From Alphaproteobacteria bacterium (GTDB taxonomy: Bacteria; Pseudomonadota; Alphaproteobacteria; Micropepsales; Micropepsaceae), in the NCBI GenBank assembly GCA_026400305.1, contig JAPLPI010000152.1, positions 1-10,260 of the forward strand: a DNA stretch of 10,260 bases, given 5' to 3'. How positions within the stretch are numbered: position 1 is the first letter of the stretch; the number at the start of each line of letters is the position of its first letter. Under the pieces are notes generated by a model, which was not told the DNA's origin, searched no databases, and saw only the letters and a list, made by a program, of their open reading frames with translations. The position numbers were made by a program, and so were the translations under genes. Below are positions 1 through 6,851 of this stretch, one piece after another.

Positions 1-881
1 TTTATCCAGTTGAAGGGAAACAGCCGGCCATTCATGTCGCGTATGGCTTCATTCAGATTCGGGAAGGTGGCAGTGAAGGCGGCCGGCTGGCCCTTGTATT
101 CGGCGATGCAGACATCGCCTGGGCGCAGCAGCAGCTTGAGCACGCCGGCCAGTTGGTCGATCTCCGCCTGGGTCATGGGCACAAAGCCCCAATTGTCCGA
201 CCAGGCATCGTTGATGATGTCCAGCAGCAGGGCCACTTCTTTCTTGAAGCGCTTGTCCATGTGGATGTTGCGCAAGGTGACGTCGCCGCCGCGCATTGCG
301 CGCGCCATCAACTTTTCCCATTTGTGCATGGACGCGTCGGGACCATAACGATAGGCGATCAGGTCTTCCACCTTTTGATAACCCTGGGTGGTGATGCGAT
401 CCGCATAATAGGGGCGGTGATGGTTCATCATCACTGAGGGCGGGGTATCGAAGCCTTCGACCAGAAGCCCTGGCTGGTCCCACAGCGAAAAGCTGATCGG
501 CCCGATCACCCGCTTCATGCCCTGGTCGCGCAGCCAGCCCTCGGCGGCCTTCAACAGCGCGTCGAAGACTTCCTGATCGTCGTTCGCTTCGATGAATCCG
601 AAGTGACCGGTGGCGTCGTTGTAGCGGTCGAGGTGCAGCTGGTCGATCTGGGCAGTGATGCGGCCGACTGGCTCCTGGTCCCGATAGGCCAAGAAAAAGA
701 CGGCGGTAGCATGCTGGAAATAGGGATTGTGCTTGGGCTGGAAATGCAATTTTCGCTCCAGCAGCAGCGGCGCCACCCATTGCGGGTCATCGGCGTAGAT
801 CTTGAAGGGCAGGTGGTGGAAATCATGCCATTGCTGGCGGGTCTGGACCGGGACGATTGTAAGGGACAATGACGTTTCCAT
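1..881 (-). CDS. GNAT-family acyltransferase, candidate bacterial ceramide synthase (bCerS-like), 3' end outside window
   Basis: Translating the minus strand from the ATG at 881 gives 293 residues open to the window edge, so the C-terminus is missing. The protein begins METSLSLTIVPVQT and has the pattern LPFKIYADDPQWVAP (residues 25-39), PVGRITAQID (71-80), GPISFSLWDQPGLLVEGFD (127-145) and MMNHHRPYY (151-159). This pattern belongs to a GNAT-like family of about 370-390 residues, usually annotated as N-acetyltransferase. From memory, the Caulobacter ceramide synthase, which N-acylates 3-ketosphinganine, is of this type. The context agrees: an oxoamine synthase and a sphingolipid-desaturase remnant lie on the same strand further right. 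An in-frame ATG at 905 is an alternative start. Neither start has a clear ribosome-binding site, and 881 is preferred because the conserved fold begins soon after it. The gene is divergent from the SDR gene. The acyltransferase family is fairly sure; the ceramide-synthase role is inferred. Confidence 0.8.
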   Translation of the reverse strand, partial: METSLSLTIVPVQTRQQWHDFHHLPFKIYADDPQWVAPLLLERKLHFQPKHNPYFQHATAVFFLAYRDQEPVGRITAQIDQLHLDRYNDATGHFGFIEANDDQEVFDALLKAAEGWLRDQGMKRVIGPISFSLWDQPGLLVEGFDTPPSVMMNHHRPYYADRITTQGYQKVEDLIAYRYGPDASMHKWEKLMARAMRGGDVTLRNIHMDKRFKKEVALLLDIINDAWSDNWGFVPMTQAEIDQLAGVLKLLLRPGDVCIAEYKGQPAAFTATFPNLNEAIRDMNGRLFPFNWI

Positions 882-976
882 GGCTGCGCGGGGAGGGCGC
901 ACCATAGCGTTGGGGGCTCTGATTTGATAGTAACAAAAGCCGTATTTCCGCGGCTTTACCCCCGCGAGTTGGCCTT
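882..976. promoter_or_regulatory. divergent intergenic region, expected to hold promoters for both flanking genes
   Basis: These 95 bases separate the starts of two divergent genes and are the only real non-coding gap in the window, so both promoters should lie here. The stretch 921-950 is noticeably richer in A and T than its surroundings. TTGATA at 924-929 resembles a -35 box for the plus-strand gene, but I find no convincing -10 box at the right spacing. No sigma-factor assignment is claimed. Confidence 0.4.
936..957. repeat. short inverted repeat in the divergent promoter region, possible operator
   Basis: AAAGCCG (936-942) and CGGCTTT (951-957) form a perfect 7-bp inverted repeat around an 8-base centre. 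The position between two divergent starts suits an operator serving both promoters. It ends 19 bases before the SDR start, so it could also be a hairpin in the leader RNA. There is no T tract to suggest a terminator. A 7-bp repeat can easily arise by chance in DNA of this composition. Confidence 0.25.
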
Positions 977-1714
977 GTGAAAACCATCCTGATCACCGGA
1001 GCATCCAGCGGCATCGGCGCAGGCTTGGCCCGTGCCTATGCAGCGGATGGCGTTACGCTTCTGTTATGGGGCCGCGATGCGGAGCGGCTTGATGCAGTGG
1101 CGGCCGCGTGCCGGTCTCACGGCGCAGCGGTGACAACGCAGGTCTTCGATCTGCGTGACGCGGCAGGGTTTGCGAAGCTGCTCGCCGCCGTGCCGGTGCT
1201 GGACATCGCCATCTTCAATGCCGGCCTGGGCGGCACCGCGCCGGCCGATGTGGCCGCCGAAGCGCCCGAGGTGGTGCAGGCCATCGCAGAGGTGAATTTC
1301 ATTGCACCCATCGTCGGCGCCAATACGGTCGCCGGCGCGATGGTGGCGCGGGGCACAGGCCACATCGTTCTGGTCGGCTCCATCATCGAATCTTTCCCGC
1401 TGCCCATGGCGCCGACTTATGCCGCGACCAAGGCGGGATTGAAGATGTTCGCGGAAGCCTTTTCCATTCGCATGGCCAGACACGGTGTGAAGGTGACGCT
1501 GGTGTCGCCGGGCTTCATCAACACGCCGATGAGCCGGTCGGTGACCGAACCCAAGCCGTTCCTGATGGATGCCGATACCGCCGCCGCCACCATCAAGCGC
1601 CGCGTCGCGGCGGGCGCCCGCACCATCGTTGTGCCGTGGCAGTTCGCGGTGATCCGCGGTGTGGCCAATCTTCTGCCGCGCGCCTTGCTGCGCCGGATCC
1701 TGGCACGCGTATGA
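977..1714 (+). CDS. classical short-chain dehydrogenase/reductase (SDR), possible 3-ketosphinganine-type reductase
   Basis: The 245-residue protein is the normal length for a classical SDR, which uses NAD(P)(H) to reduce ketones or oxidise alcohols. The cofactor loop TGASSGIG is at residues 7-14, NAG at 81-83, and N107 lies in the helix-4 region. The catalytic set is S135, Y148 and K152 (YAATK), followed by SPGF at 177-180. The start is GTG, and the Rossmann strand begins two residues later, so a later start would damage the fold. No good Shine-Dalgarno sequence is seen. The stop overlaps the next start (ATGA), so it is the first gene of the plus-strand operon. Beside ceramide genes it may reduce a keto-sphingoid intermediate. 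The known Caulobacter ceramide reductase CerR is, as I recall, a different, extended SDR type, so this role is a hypothesis. The enzyme class is certain; the substrate is unknown. Confidence 0.9.
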   Translation: MKTILITGASSGIGAGLARAYAADGVTLLLWGRDAERLDAVAAACRSHGAAVTTQVFDLRDAAGFAKLLAAVPVLDIAIFNAGLGGTAPADVAAEAPEVVQAIAEVNFIAPIVGANTVAGAMVARGTGHIVLVGSIIESFPLPMAPTYAATKAGLKMFAEAFSIRMARHGVKVTLVSPGFINTPMSRSVTEPKPFLMDADTAAATIKRRVAAGARTIVVPWQFAVIRGVANLLPRALLRRILARV

Positions 1715-2655
1715 TGTCGGCGCCCGACATCGGCCCCGAAGCGGGATTTCTGGCGCGGCTGGCCGCCAGCCGGGTAGGGCGCTTTGGCATCTTCCTGTTG
1801 CGCTGGGGTATTCCCGCCGCGCTGCTGCTCATCATCGGCCAGCGGCTCAGCGAACTGGGCTGGCGCGAAATCTGGACCGCACGGCCTGGCAATCCCGGTT
1901 TCTATCTTCTGCTGGTGATGCAATTCTTCCTGCAGCCCTTCGGGGATTACTTCGTCTATCGCAACCTGTGGGGCGGAACGAGCACGCCGCCCATGTCGGT
2001 GATCCTGCGCAAGCGACTGATGAATACCTTCATGCTGGATTATTCCGGCGAGGCTTATTTCTATCTGTGGGCGCAGTCGCGGCTGAAGCTGGCGCCGGGC
2101 ATGCTGGTACATGCCATCAAGGATTCCAACCTGCTGTCGGGCGGGGCGGGTTTGGCGATGGTCTATGTAATACTGTTGATGCTGCTGCTCACCGGAGGCC
2201 TGGCGCTTCCGGTCGTTGTGGGTGCCCATGCCTGGCTGTATGCGTTGGTCGGCACCGTGCCGTTGCTGTTGTGCCTGGTGCTGGTGCTGGGCCATCGCAA
2301 GTTCACCGCGCTCAGCCGCCGCCAGATCGCGTCGACCTTCGGCACCCATTTTACCCGCTGTCTTTTGGTGTTGGCCGTTGAGTTCGGCCTGTGGGAACTG
2401 TCCGGCGCGCTGCCCTCGGCGGTGGCCTGTCTGCAGTTCGTGGCGCTGCGGCTTGCGGTGACGCGGCTGCCGCTGGTGCCCAACAAGGATTTGATCTTTG
2501 TCGGTGCCGGCATTGCCGCGGCGGGACTGGCTAATGTGTTGGTCACGCCGGTTGCCATGGTGCTGGTGATCCTGGCAGCGGTGGACCTGATATTGGCGGC
2601 GACGGTCGCCAGCCTGGCCTGGCTGATCGATGCCAGGCGGGAGCGCAGCCGATGA
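1711..2655 (+). CDS. multi-pass inner-membrane protein of unknown function, possible lipid flippase
   Basis: The open frame extends upstream inside the SDR gene, but the ATG at 1711 overlaps the SDR stop as ATGA and is the likely start; a second ATG follows directly. This gives 314 residues. Hydrophobic segments appear near residues 25-45, 63-83, 147-170, 172-194, 215-232 and 262-304, so about six to eight membrane spans are likely. Polar conserved-looking stretches include LQPFGDYFVYRN (74-85), MLDYSGEAYFYLW (108-120) and RLPLVPNKDL (252-261). The layout resembles the membrane domain of lysylphosphatidylglycerol-synthase/AglD-like proteins, but I cannot confirm this. It sits between a reductase and a membrane glycosyltransferase, so a role in moving or presenting a lipid intermediate is possible. 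I do not recognise a specific function. Confidence 0.85.
   Translation: MMSAPDIGPEAGFLARLAASRVGRFGIFLLRWGIPAALLLIIGQRLSELGWREIWTARPGNPGFYLLLVMQFFLQPFGDYFVYRNLWGGTSTPPMSVILRKRLMNTFMLDYSGEAYFYLWAQSRLKLAPGMLVHAIKDSNLLSGGAGLAMVYVILLMLLLTGGLALPVVVGAHAWLYALVGTVPLLLCLVLVLGHRKFTALSRRQIASTFGTHFTRCLLVLAVEFGLWELSGALPSAVACLQFVALRLAVTRLPLVPNKDLIFVGAGIAAAGLANVLVTPVAMVLVILAAVDLILAATVASLAWLIDARRERSR
2639..2643 (+). promoter_or_regulatory. ribosome-binding site of the GT39-like gene
   Basis: GGGAG lies 8 bases before the ATG at 2652, inside the end of the preceding gene. It is the best-placed Shine-Dalgarno sequence in the window and supports that start, which overlaps the previous stop as ATGA. Confidence 0.55.
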
Positions 2656-4316
2656 AACGCTGGATGCACAATCCGCTGTTCTGGATTTTTCTGGCGGCGG
2701 CCGGGCTGCGCCTGTCCGGCTTCTTCTGGGGCCTGCCCGCGCCTGATGGCTGGGACGATGACGGCTTTAGCCCGCGCAATTTTCTCACGGCGCTTGCGCT
2801 GACCTGGAAGCCCGGCTCCTACTTCACCTATCCGCCGCTGCATGCGCTTCTGTTGGCGATCCTGAACTTTCCCAGCATCATACTGACGCTGCTGCACACG
2901 CCATCGTTGCGCCAGCCCGACGTGATTGGCGAGTTCATCAAGCCGGAGCACATGACATGGTTCGCGGTGACAGGGCGGCTGGTCAGCGTGGCCATGTCGC
3001 TGGGCATTATAGGTATCGTGCACGAGATGGCGCGGCTGGTGGCGGGGCGGCGGTCCGGTCTGTTCGCGGCGGCCGCCTGCACCCTGAATTTCGGACTTAC
3101 CTATTATGGCCAGGTCGGCAATCTGGATGTGCCCTACCTGTTCTGGGGAATGCTGTCACTGCTGTGGGGTATGCGCGCGGTGATCGAGCAACAGGTGCGG
3201 CACTGGTGGGGCGCTGCACTGTTCGCCGCTGCCGCCGTGGCGACCAAAGACCAGGCCTATGCCCTGTTCCTGCTCAGCCTGCCGCTGTTCCTAGTCTTCT
3301 GCTTTGCGGTGGACGAATGGACCCGCGCCAACGCGCGGAAGATTGTGCTGACGCTGCTGCCGGCGGCGGCCGTCGCGCTGTTTGCAGTGTTGCTGCTGGA
3401 CGGCGCCATCACCAATCCCGGCGGCTTTGTAAAACGGCTTGCCTTCCTCAGCGGTCCCGCCAGCCAGAGCTATGGGGAATATTGGCAGGGGCCTGCGGGC
3501 TGGGCGGCGCTGCTGCGCGACATGATGCTGTATTACGCTCGCGGCTATGGCCTTCTGGCGGTGCTGTTGGCCGGCATAGGTGTGTGGCTGACCGGACGGC
3601 GAGGCAATGTGGCGGGATTCCTGCCATTGCTGGCCATCATCTCCTTCACGGTATGCTTCAATTTTGCCGCCTTGCGCACCGACGACCGTTTCTTGATGCC
3701 GCAAGCGGTACTGGCCTGTGTCTATATCGGCATCGCGGTGGAAATGATCGGACATGCCCGGCTCTGGCTGCGGCGAGTGGCGCAGGGCGTCGTCGCGGCG
3801 ACCGCCTTGTTGGCGCTGCACCAGGCCATCGCCATCAACGCCGCCATGCTGTTCGACCCGCGTTATGAGGCGGAAAGCTGGATGGCGTCGCATGTCCGCC
3901 CCGGCGACACGATCGAAACTTATGGCCAGAACTGCTTCCTGCAGCGCTTTCCCAAGGATGCAATCGTGACGCGTGTGGGGCAGGGCGATCTGAAGCTGCG
4001 CAATCCGTTGCCGGGCGTGCGTGAGGTGCGGGGGGGCTTCATCGCGCCGCGTGACAGCCGCTTTATCGTGCTCAGCACCGCCTGGGCGCGGCGCTACCTG
4101 CGGCCCGCCACCCCGCTGCCATCCGGACATCGTTATTCCTGGCTCCAGGAACTGGATTTCCGCAACGGCGATGCGCACATGTATTTCACGCAGCTGGTGG
4201 GTGAAAAACTGCCTTACCGGCTGGTGCATGTGGCGGCGCCGAACCGGTTCTGGCCCACGGTCCATATCCATGACAGCCTGAACGAGCCGGTCTGGATATT
4301 CGAGCGCACGCCATGA
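2652..4316 (+). CDS. membrane glycosyltransferase, GT39/PMT (ArnT-like) GT-C type
   Basis: This 554-residue protein has an N-terminal membrane helix followed by a first loop with the acidic cluster WDDDGFSPRNF (34-44). It continues with TYPPLHALLL (59-68), YYGQVGNLDVPYLFW (151-165) and ATKDQAYALF (197-206), then further membrane helices to about residue 400 and a soluble C-terminal part. The acidic pair in the first loop and the NLDVP motif are typical of GT39/PMT_2-type GT-C enzymes. These transfer a sugar from a polyprenyl-phosphate carrier on the outer face of the inner membrane. The gene overlaps both neighbours by 4 bases (ATGA each time), so its translation is probably coupled to theirs. 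The acceptor is unknown; in this context a glycosylated ceramide is plausible. The donor sugar cannot be read from the sequence. Confidence 0.85.
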   Translation: MKRWMHNPLFWIFLAAAGLRLSGFFWGLPAPDGWDDDGFSPRNFLTALALTWKPGSYFTYPPLHALLLAILNFPSIILTLLHTPSLRQPDVIGEFIKPEHMTWFAVTGRLVSVAMSLGIIGIVHEMARLVAGRRSGLFAAAACTLNFGLTYYGQVGNLDVPYLFWGMLSLLWGMRAVIEQQVRHWWGAALFAAAAVATKDQAYALFLLSLPLFLVFCFAVDEWTRANARKIVLTLLPAAAVALFAVLLLDGAITNPGGFVKRLAFLSGPASQSYGEYWQGPAGWAALLRDMMLYYARGYGLLAVLLAGIGVWLTGRRGNVAGFLPLLAIISFTVCFNFAALRTDDRFLMPQAVLACVYIGIAVEMIGHARLWLRRVAQGVVAATALLALHQAIAINAAMLFDPRYEAESWMASHVRPGDTIETYGQNCFLQRFPKDAIVTRVGQGDLKLRNPLPGVREVRGGFIAPRDSRFIVLSTAWARRYLRPATPLPSGHRYSWLQELDFRNGDAHMYFTQLVGEKLPYRLVHVAAPNRFWPTVHIHDSLNEPVWIFERTP

Positions 4317-5356
4317 GTGCTGGGCGCATCCTGATCTGCCTGCATGATTTTTCGCGCGGCGGCACCGAACGCATCGCGATCGGCTTGGTCGCGGCCTGGG
4401 CCGATGCGGGGCGCGAAGTCACCATCCTGTGCGGCAATACCGAAGGCGGCCTGCGCGAGATGGTGGATAGTCGTGTGAGGGTTGTCGCGCTGGATCCACC
4501 GGTGCGGCGCGGGTTTTTGTCGCGCTGGAAACTGGGTCGCGCCATGGCCCGGCGTTTGGCGGAACTGAACCCTGACCTGATCTTCCTGCCCGGAAACTTC
4601 CACGCCTTTCTAGCCAACGGTCTGCGGTATGGCACCGAGGCTCCGATTGCACTCAAGATTTCCAATCCGCCCGTGCCGGATGCCCCCTTCGCCAAGGCGA
4701 TCTTTCGCCTCATCACGCGCGGTGTCACCGGCTTTGCCGCCATGAACAGCGGACTGGCGCGCGAACTTGCCGCGTTTCTGCCGGGGCGGAAGATCATCAC
4801 CTTACATGACCCGGTCTATATCGGTGCCGCTGCGGCACCCTTATGCCCGCCCGGCCGCAACATCCTCTGGATCGGACGGATGGAGCCGCAAAAGGATCCG
4901 GCGCTGGCATTGGAAATTATGCGGGGCTTTGACGGTCATCTCACCATGTTGGGGGAGGGCGCATTGATGGCGGATGTCCGGGACAAGGCTGCCGCTTTCG
5001 CGGATAAAGTCACGCTCGCCGGCTATGTGCCGCAGATTGAGCCTTACTTGGCTAATGCCGATGCGCTGCTGATCACGTCGCGCTACGAGGGCGGTCCGGC
5101 CGTGGCGGTCGAGGCGCTGGCACAGGGCGTGCCGGTGGTCAGCACCGATTGTTCCTTCCTGCTGCGCGATCTCATCACCACACCGCAAGCGGGCCGCATC
5201 CTTACTTCGCGCGATCCAGCCGCGCTGGCGGCGGCGCTGGACGCGGCTTGCAAGGCGCCCCGCGCGCCGGAACAGCTGTATGCCCTTGCCGCGCCGTTCG
5301 AACCGCGCGCTCGTGCCCGCGCCTATCTGGACTGGTTCGATGGTTTGCATGGATAG
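4313..5356 (+). CDS. GT4-family glycosyltransferase (GT-B fold)
   Basis: The protein has 347 residues. The N-terminal acceptor domain starts RILICLHDFSRGGTER (5-20), with the glycine loop usual in GT4 enzymes. The C-terminal donor domain contains NILWIGRMEPQKDP (183-196), where R189 and K194 are the usual phosphate-binding pair. The GT4 E-x7-E motif is in SRYEGGPAVAVEALAQG (256-272), with E259 and E267. These are retaining enzymes that use nucleotide sugars on the cytoplasmic side, often on lipid acceptors. The start ATG overlaps the previous stop (ATGA), and the 3' end overlaps the next gene. No signal peptide or membrane span is seen. The family is certain; donor and acceptor are unknown, with a ceramide-linked glycan inferred from the locus. 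Confidence 0.92.
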   Translation: MSAGRILICLHDFSRGGTERIAIGLVAAWADAGREVTILCGNTEGGLREMVDSRVRVVALDPPVRRGFLSRWKLGRAMARRLAELNPDLIFLPGNFHAFLANGLRYGTEAPIALKISNPPVPDAPFAKAIFRLITRGVTGFAAMNSGLARELAAFLPGRKIITLHDPVYIGAAAAPLCPPGRNILWIGRMEPQKDPALALEIMRGFDGHLTMLGEGALMADVRDKAAAFADKVTLAGYVPQIEPYLANADALLITSRYEGGPAVAVEALAQGVPVVSTDCSFLLRDLITTPQAGRILTSRDPAALAAALDAACKAPRAPEQLYALAAPFEPRARARAYLDWFDGLHG

Positions 5357-6851
5357 CGAGCTTCGCCGCAGCCTTGTGATCCTGGCGGTTGTGACCCTGG
5401 TCACGGCCTGGTTCAGCGTTACTTTCTATTTCCCGGACGAGCACTACCAGGTGCTGGAATTCACGTCCTTCAAGCTGGGTATTACCCCAGCGTCCAGCCT
5501 CCCCTGGGAGTTCGGTGTCCGCATCCGGCCCTGGTTCCAGCCAGGTGTCTATTTCCTGATCGCCAGGCCGCTGATCGCGGCGGGCATCACTGACATGTTC
5601 AACATCACTTTTATCCTGCGGCTGCTGACGAGCCTGATCTCGCTGACCGCCCTGGCGCTGTTCGTCCGCGCGCTGCTACCCACCATCGAAAGTGAGGACG
5701 AAAAGCGCGCCTTTGTCCGCTACCTGCCGTTGTTCGGATTCCTGCCCTACCTGTTCGTGCGCACATCATCTGAAACTTTTTCGGCGGCCTTCTTCGCGCT
5801 GGGCCTGGCCGTTGCGCTCGAGCGGCGCACGCTGTCACGGATGGCGCTGGCCGGGCTGTTCTGTGGCCTGGCATTTGAATCGCGTTACCAGACGGGACTG
5901 CTGGGATTTGGTCTGTTCGCTTGGCTGGCCGTCATCGCGCGCGAAAAGCTCAAATCATTGATGGCGTTTCTGGGCGGGGGCGTCGTGGCGCTGGCGATTG
6001 GTGCGCTGGCGGATCACTGGGGCTATGGCGCCTGGGTGTTTCCGCCGCTGGGCTATGTCGATGTCAATCTGGTGCAGGGCGTGGCGGCGAACCAGTTCGG
6101 GCGCGAACCCGTCTTCGCCTATCTCTATCTACTGCCAGCGCATATTTTCTTCGGCATCACACTCGTTCTGATGGCGGGAATGGTGGCGATGTGGCTGCGC
6201 AATCCGCACCATGCCGTGAGTTGGGCAAGTTTTCCCTTTGTGCTGGCGCATATCGCCATCGGCCACAAGGAAGCGCGCTTCCTGTTTCCACTGGCGATCC
6301 TGGCCGTATCGTTCCCCGTGCTGGGCTTTTCGCCGCGCCTGCCGCGCTGGCGCCCGATGTTCACACGCATCTGGAATTGGCGCAGATCCTGGGCGGCCAG
6401 AGCCGTTACCGGCATATCCGTCCTGGCCATGATCTATTTCGCGCTCTATCCCTTTGGCGTGCGGCCGCATATGCCGATGGCGCGCTATCTTTATCGCCAT
6501 GATCCCGGCCCGGTCATGAGCTTTGAGAAACCCTTCGCATCCTATCCCATGTTTCGTCGCACCGGATTCATCATCGGAAAGCTGCAGGACACCGCGCAAC
6601 TGAATGCGCTGTTGGACAAGGGTCCGGTGAATCTGATGATGCAAACACCGGTCCCGCCAGAGCTGCCTGGGACTACCGCTACTTTGCTCTATTCGGAATT
6701 TCCGCTCACGCGCCCCGGTTATAGCAAAATGGGCGCGGATTACATAACCGGCTATACGGCCTTCGCCGCCCGCCACAATTTTCTTAAATTTCTGCCGCTT
6801 CATTGGTACACGCTTTACCGCGTAGAACGTTCCGCGACGATTCGGCCATAA
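5349..6851 (+). CDS. GT22-like membrane glycosyltransferase (PIG-B/ALG9 superfamily)
   Basis: The frame is open from 5280, but its first part lies inside the GT4 gene. ATG at 5349 (500 residues, 8-base overlap) or 5340 (MVC added) are the credible starts, and neither has a clear ribosome-binding site. The sequence follows the GT22 pattern: YFPDEHYQVLEF (27-38) with the acidic DE pair, then LPWEFGVRIRPWFQPGVYF (51-69). It continues with RTSSETFSAAFFALG (138-152), a DHWGYG...YVDVNLVQG region (222-244), FGREPVFAYLYLLP (250-263) and HKEARFLFP (306-314). In eukaryotes this family adds mannose from dolichyl-phosphate-mannose to GPI anchors and N-glycan precursors. A bacterial member would be expected to use a polyprenyl-phosphate sugar at the periplasmic face. 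It is the last gene of the plus-strand operon, and its final 37 bases overlap the convergent gene. Confidence 0.85.
   Translation: MDSELRRSLVILAVVTLVTAWFSVTFYFPDEHYQVLEFTSFKLGITPASSLPWEFGVRIRPWFQPGVYFLIARPLIAAGITDMFNITFILRLLTSLISLTALALFVRALLPTIESEDEKRAFVRYLPLFGFLPYLFVRTSSETFSAAFFALGLAVALERRTLSRMALAGLFCGLAFESRYQTGLLGFGLFAWLAVIAREKLKSLMAFLGGGVVALAIGALADHWGYGAWVFPPLGYVDVNLVQGVAANQFGREPVFAYLYLLPAHIFFGITLVLMAGMVAMWLRNPHHAVSWASFPFVLAHIAIGHKEARFLFPLAILAVSFPVLGFSPRLPRWRPMFTRIWNWRRSWAARAVTGISVLAMIYFALYPFGVRPHMPMARYLYRHDPGPVMSFEKPFASYPMFRRTGFIIGKLQDTAQLNALLDKGPVNLMMQTPVPPELPGTTATLLYSEFPLTRPGYSKMGADYITGYTAFAARHNFLKFLPLHWYTLYRVERSATIRP
6815..6851. other. tail-to-tail overlap of two convergent coding regions
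   Basis: The plus-strand gene stops with TAA at 6849-6851 and the minus-strand gene stops with TAA at 6815-6817. Thus 37 bases code on both strands, ending ...RVERSATIRP on one strand and ...GRIVAERSTR on the other. There is no intergenic space for a dedicated terminator. Confidence 0.9.

Noticed and set aside
49..780. Minus-strand open frame of 243 codons across the acyltransferase gene
   Set aside because: It is in another frame of the same strand. The frame from 881 gives a coherent GNAT-like protein, whereas this one is Arg/Pro/Ser-rich with no recognisable motif.
823..1014. Small minus-strand open frame spanning the divergent intergenic region
   Set aside because: It overlaps the start of the acyltransferase in the wrong frame and the start of the SDR on the opposite strand, with no ribosome-binding site or motif.
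1636..1710. Upstream extension of the membrane-protein frame to an ATG inside the SDR gene
   Set aside because: It would overlap the SDR catalytic protein by 79 bases; the ATGA overlap at 1711 matches the style of the other junctions.
2255..2294. Repetitive CTG/GTG-rich tract as a possible tandem repeat
   Set aside because: It is codon use for Leu/Val in a membrane helix rather than a regular repeat.
1417..2349. Minus-strand open frame of 310 codons opposite the SDR and membrane-protein genes
   Set aside because: Its Gln/Arg/His-rich composition is typical of the antisense of GC-rich coding DNA, and both opposite genes have clear family or membrane character.
3291..4271. Minus-strand open frame of 326 codons opposite the GT39-like gene
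   Set aside because: Antisense shadow without motifs; the plus-strand protein shows GT-C signatures throughout.
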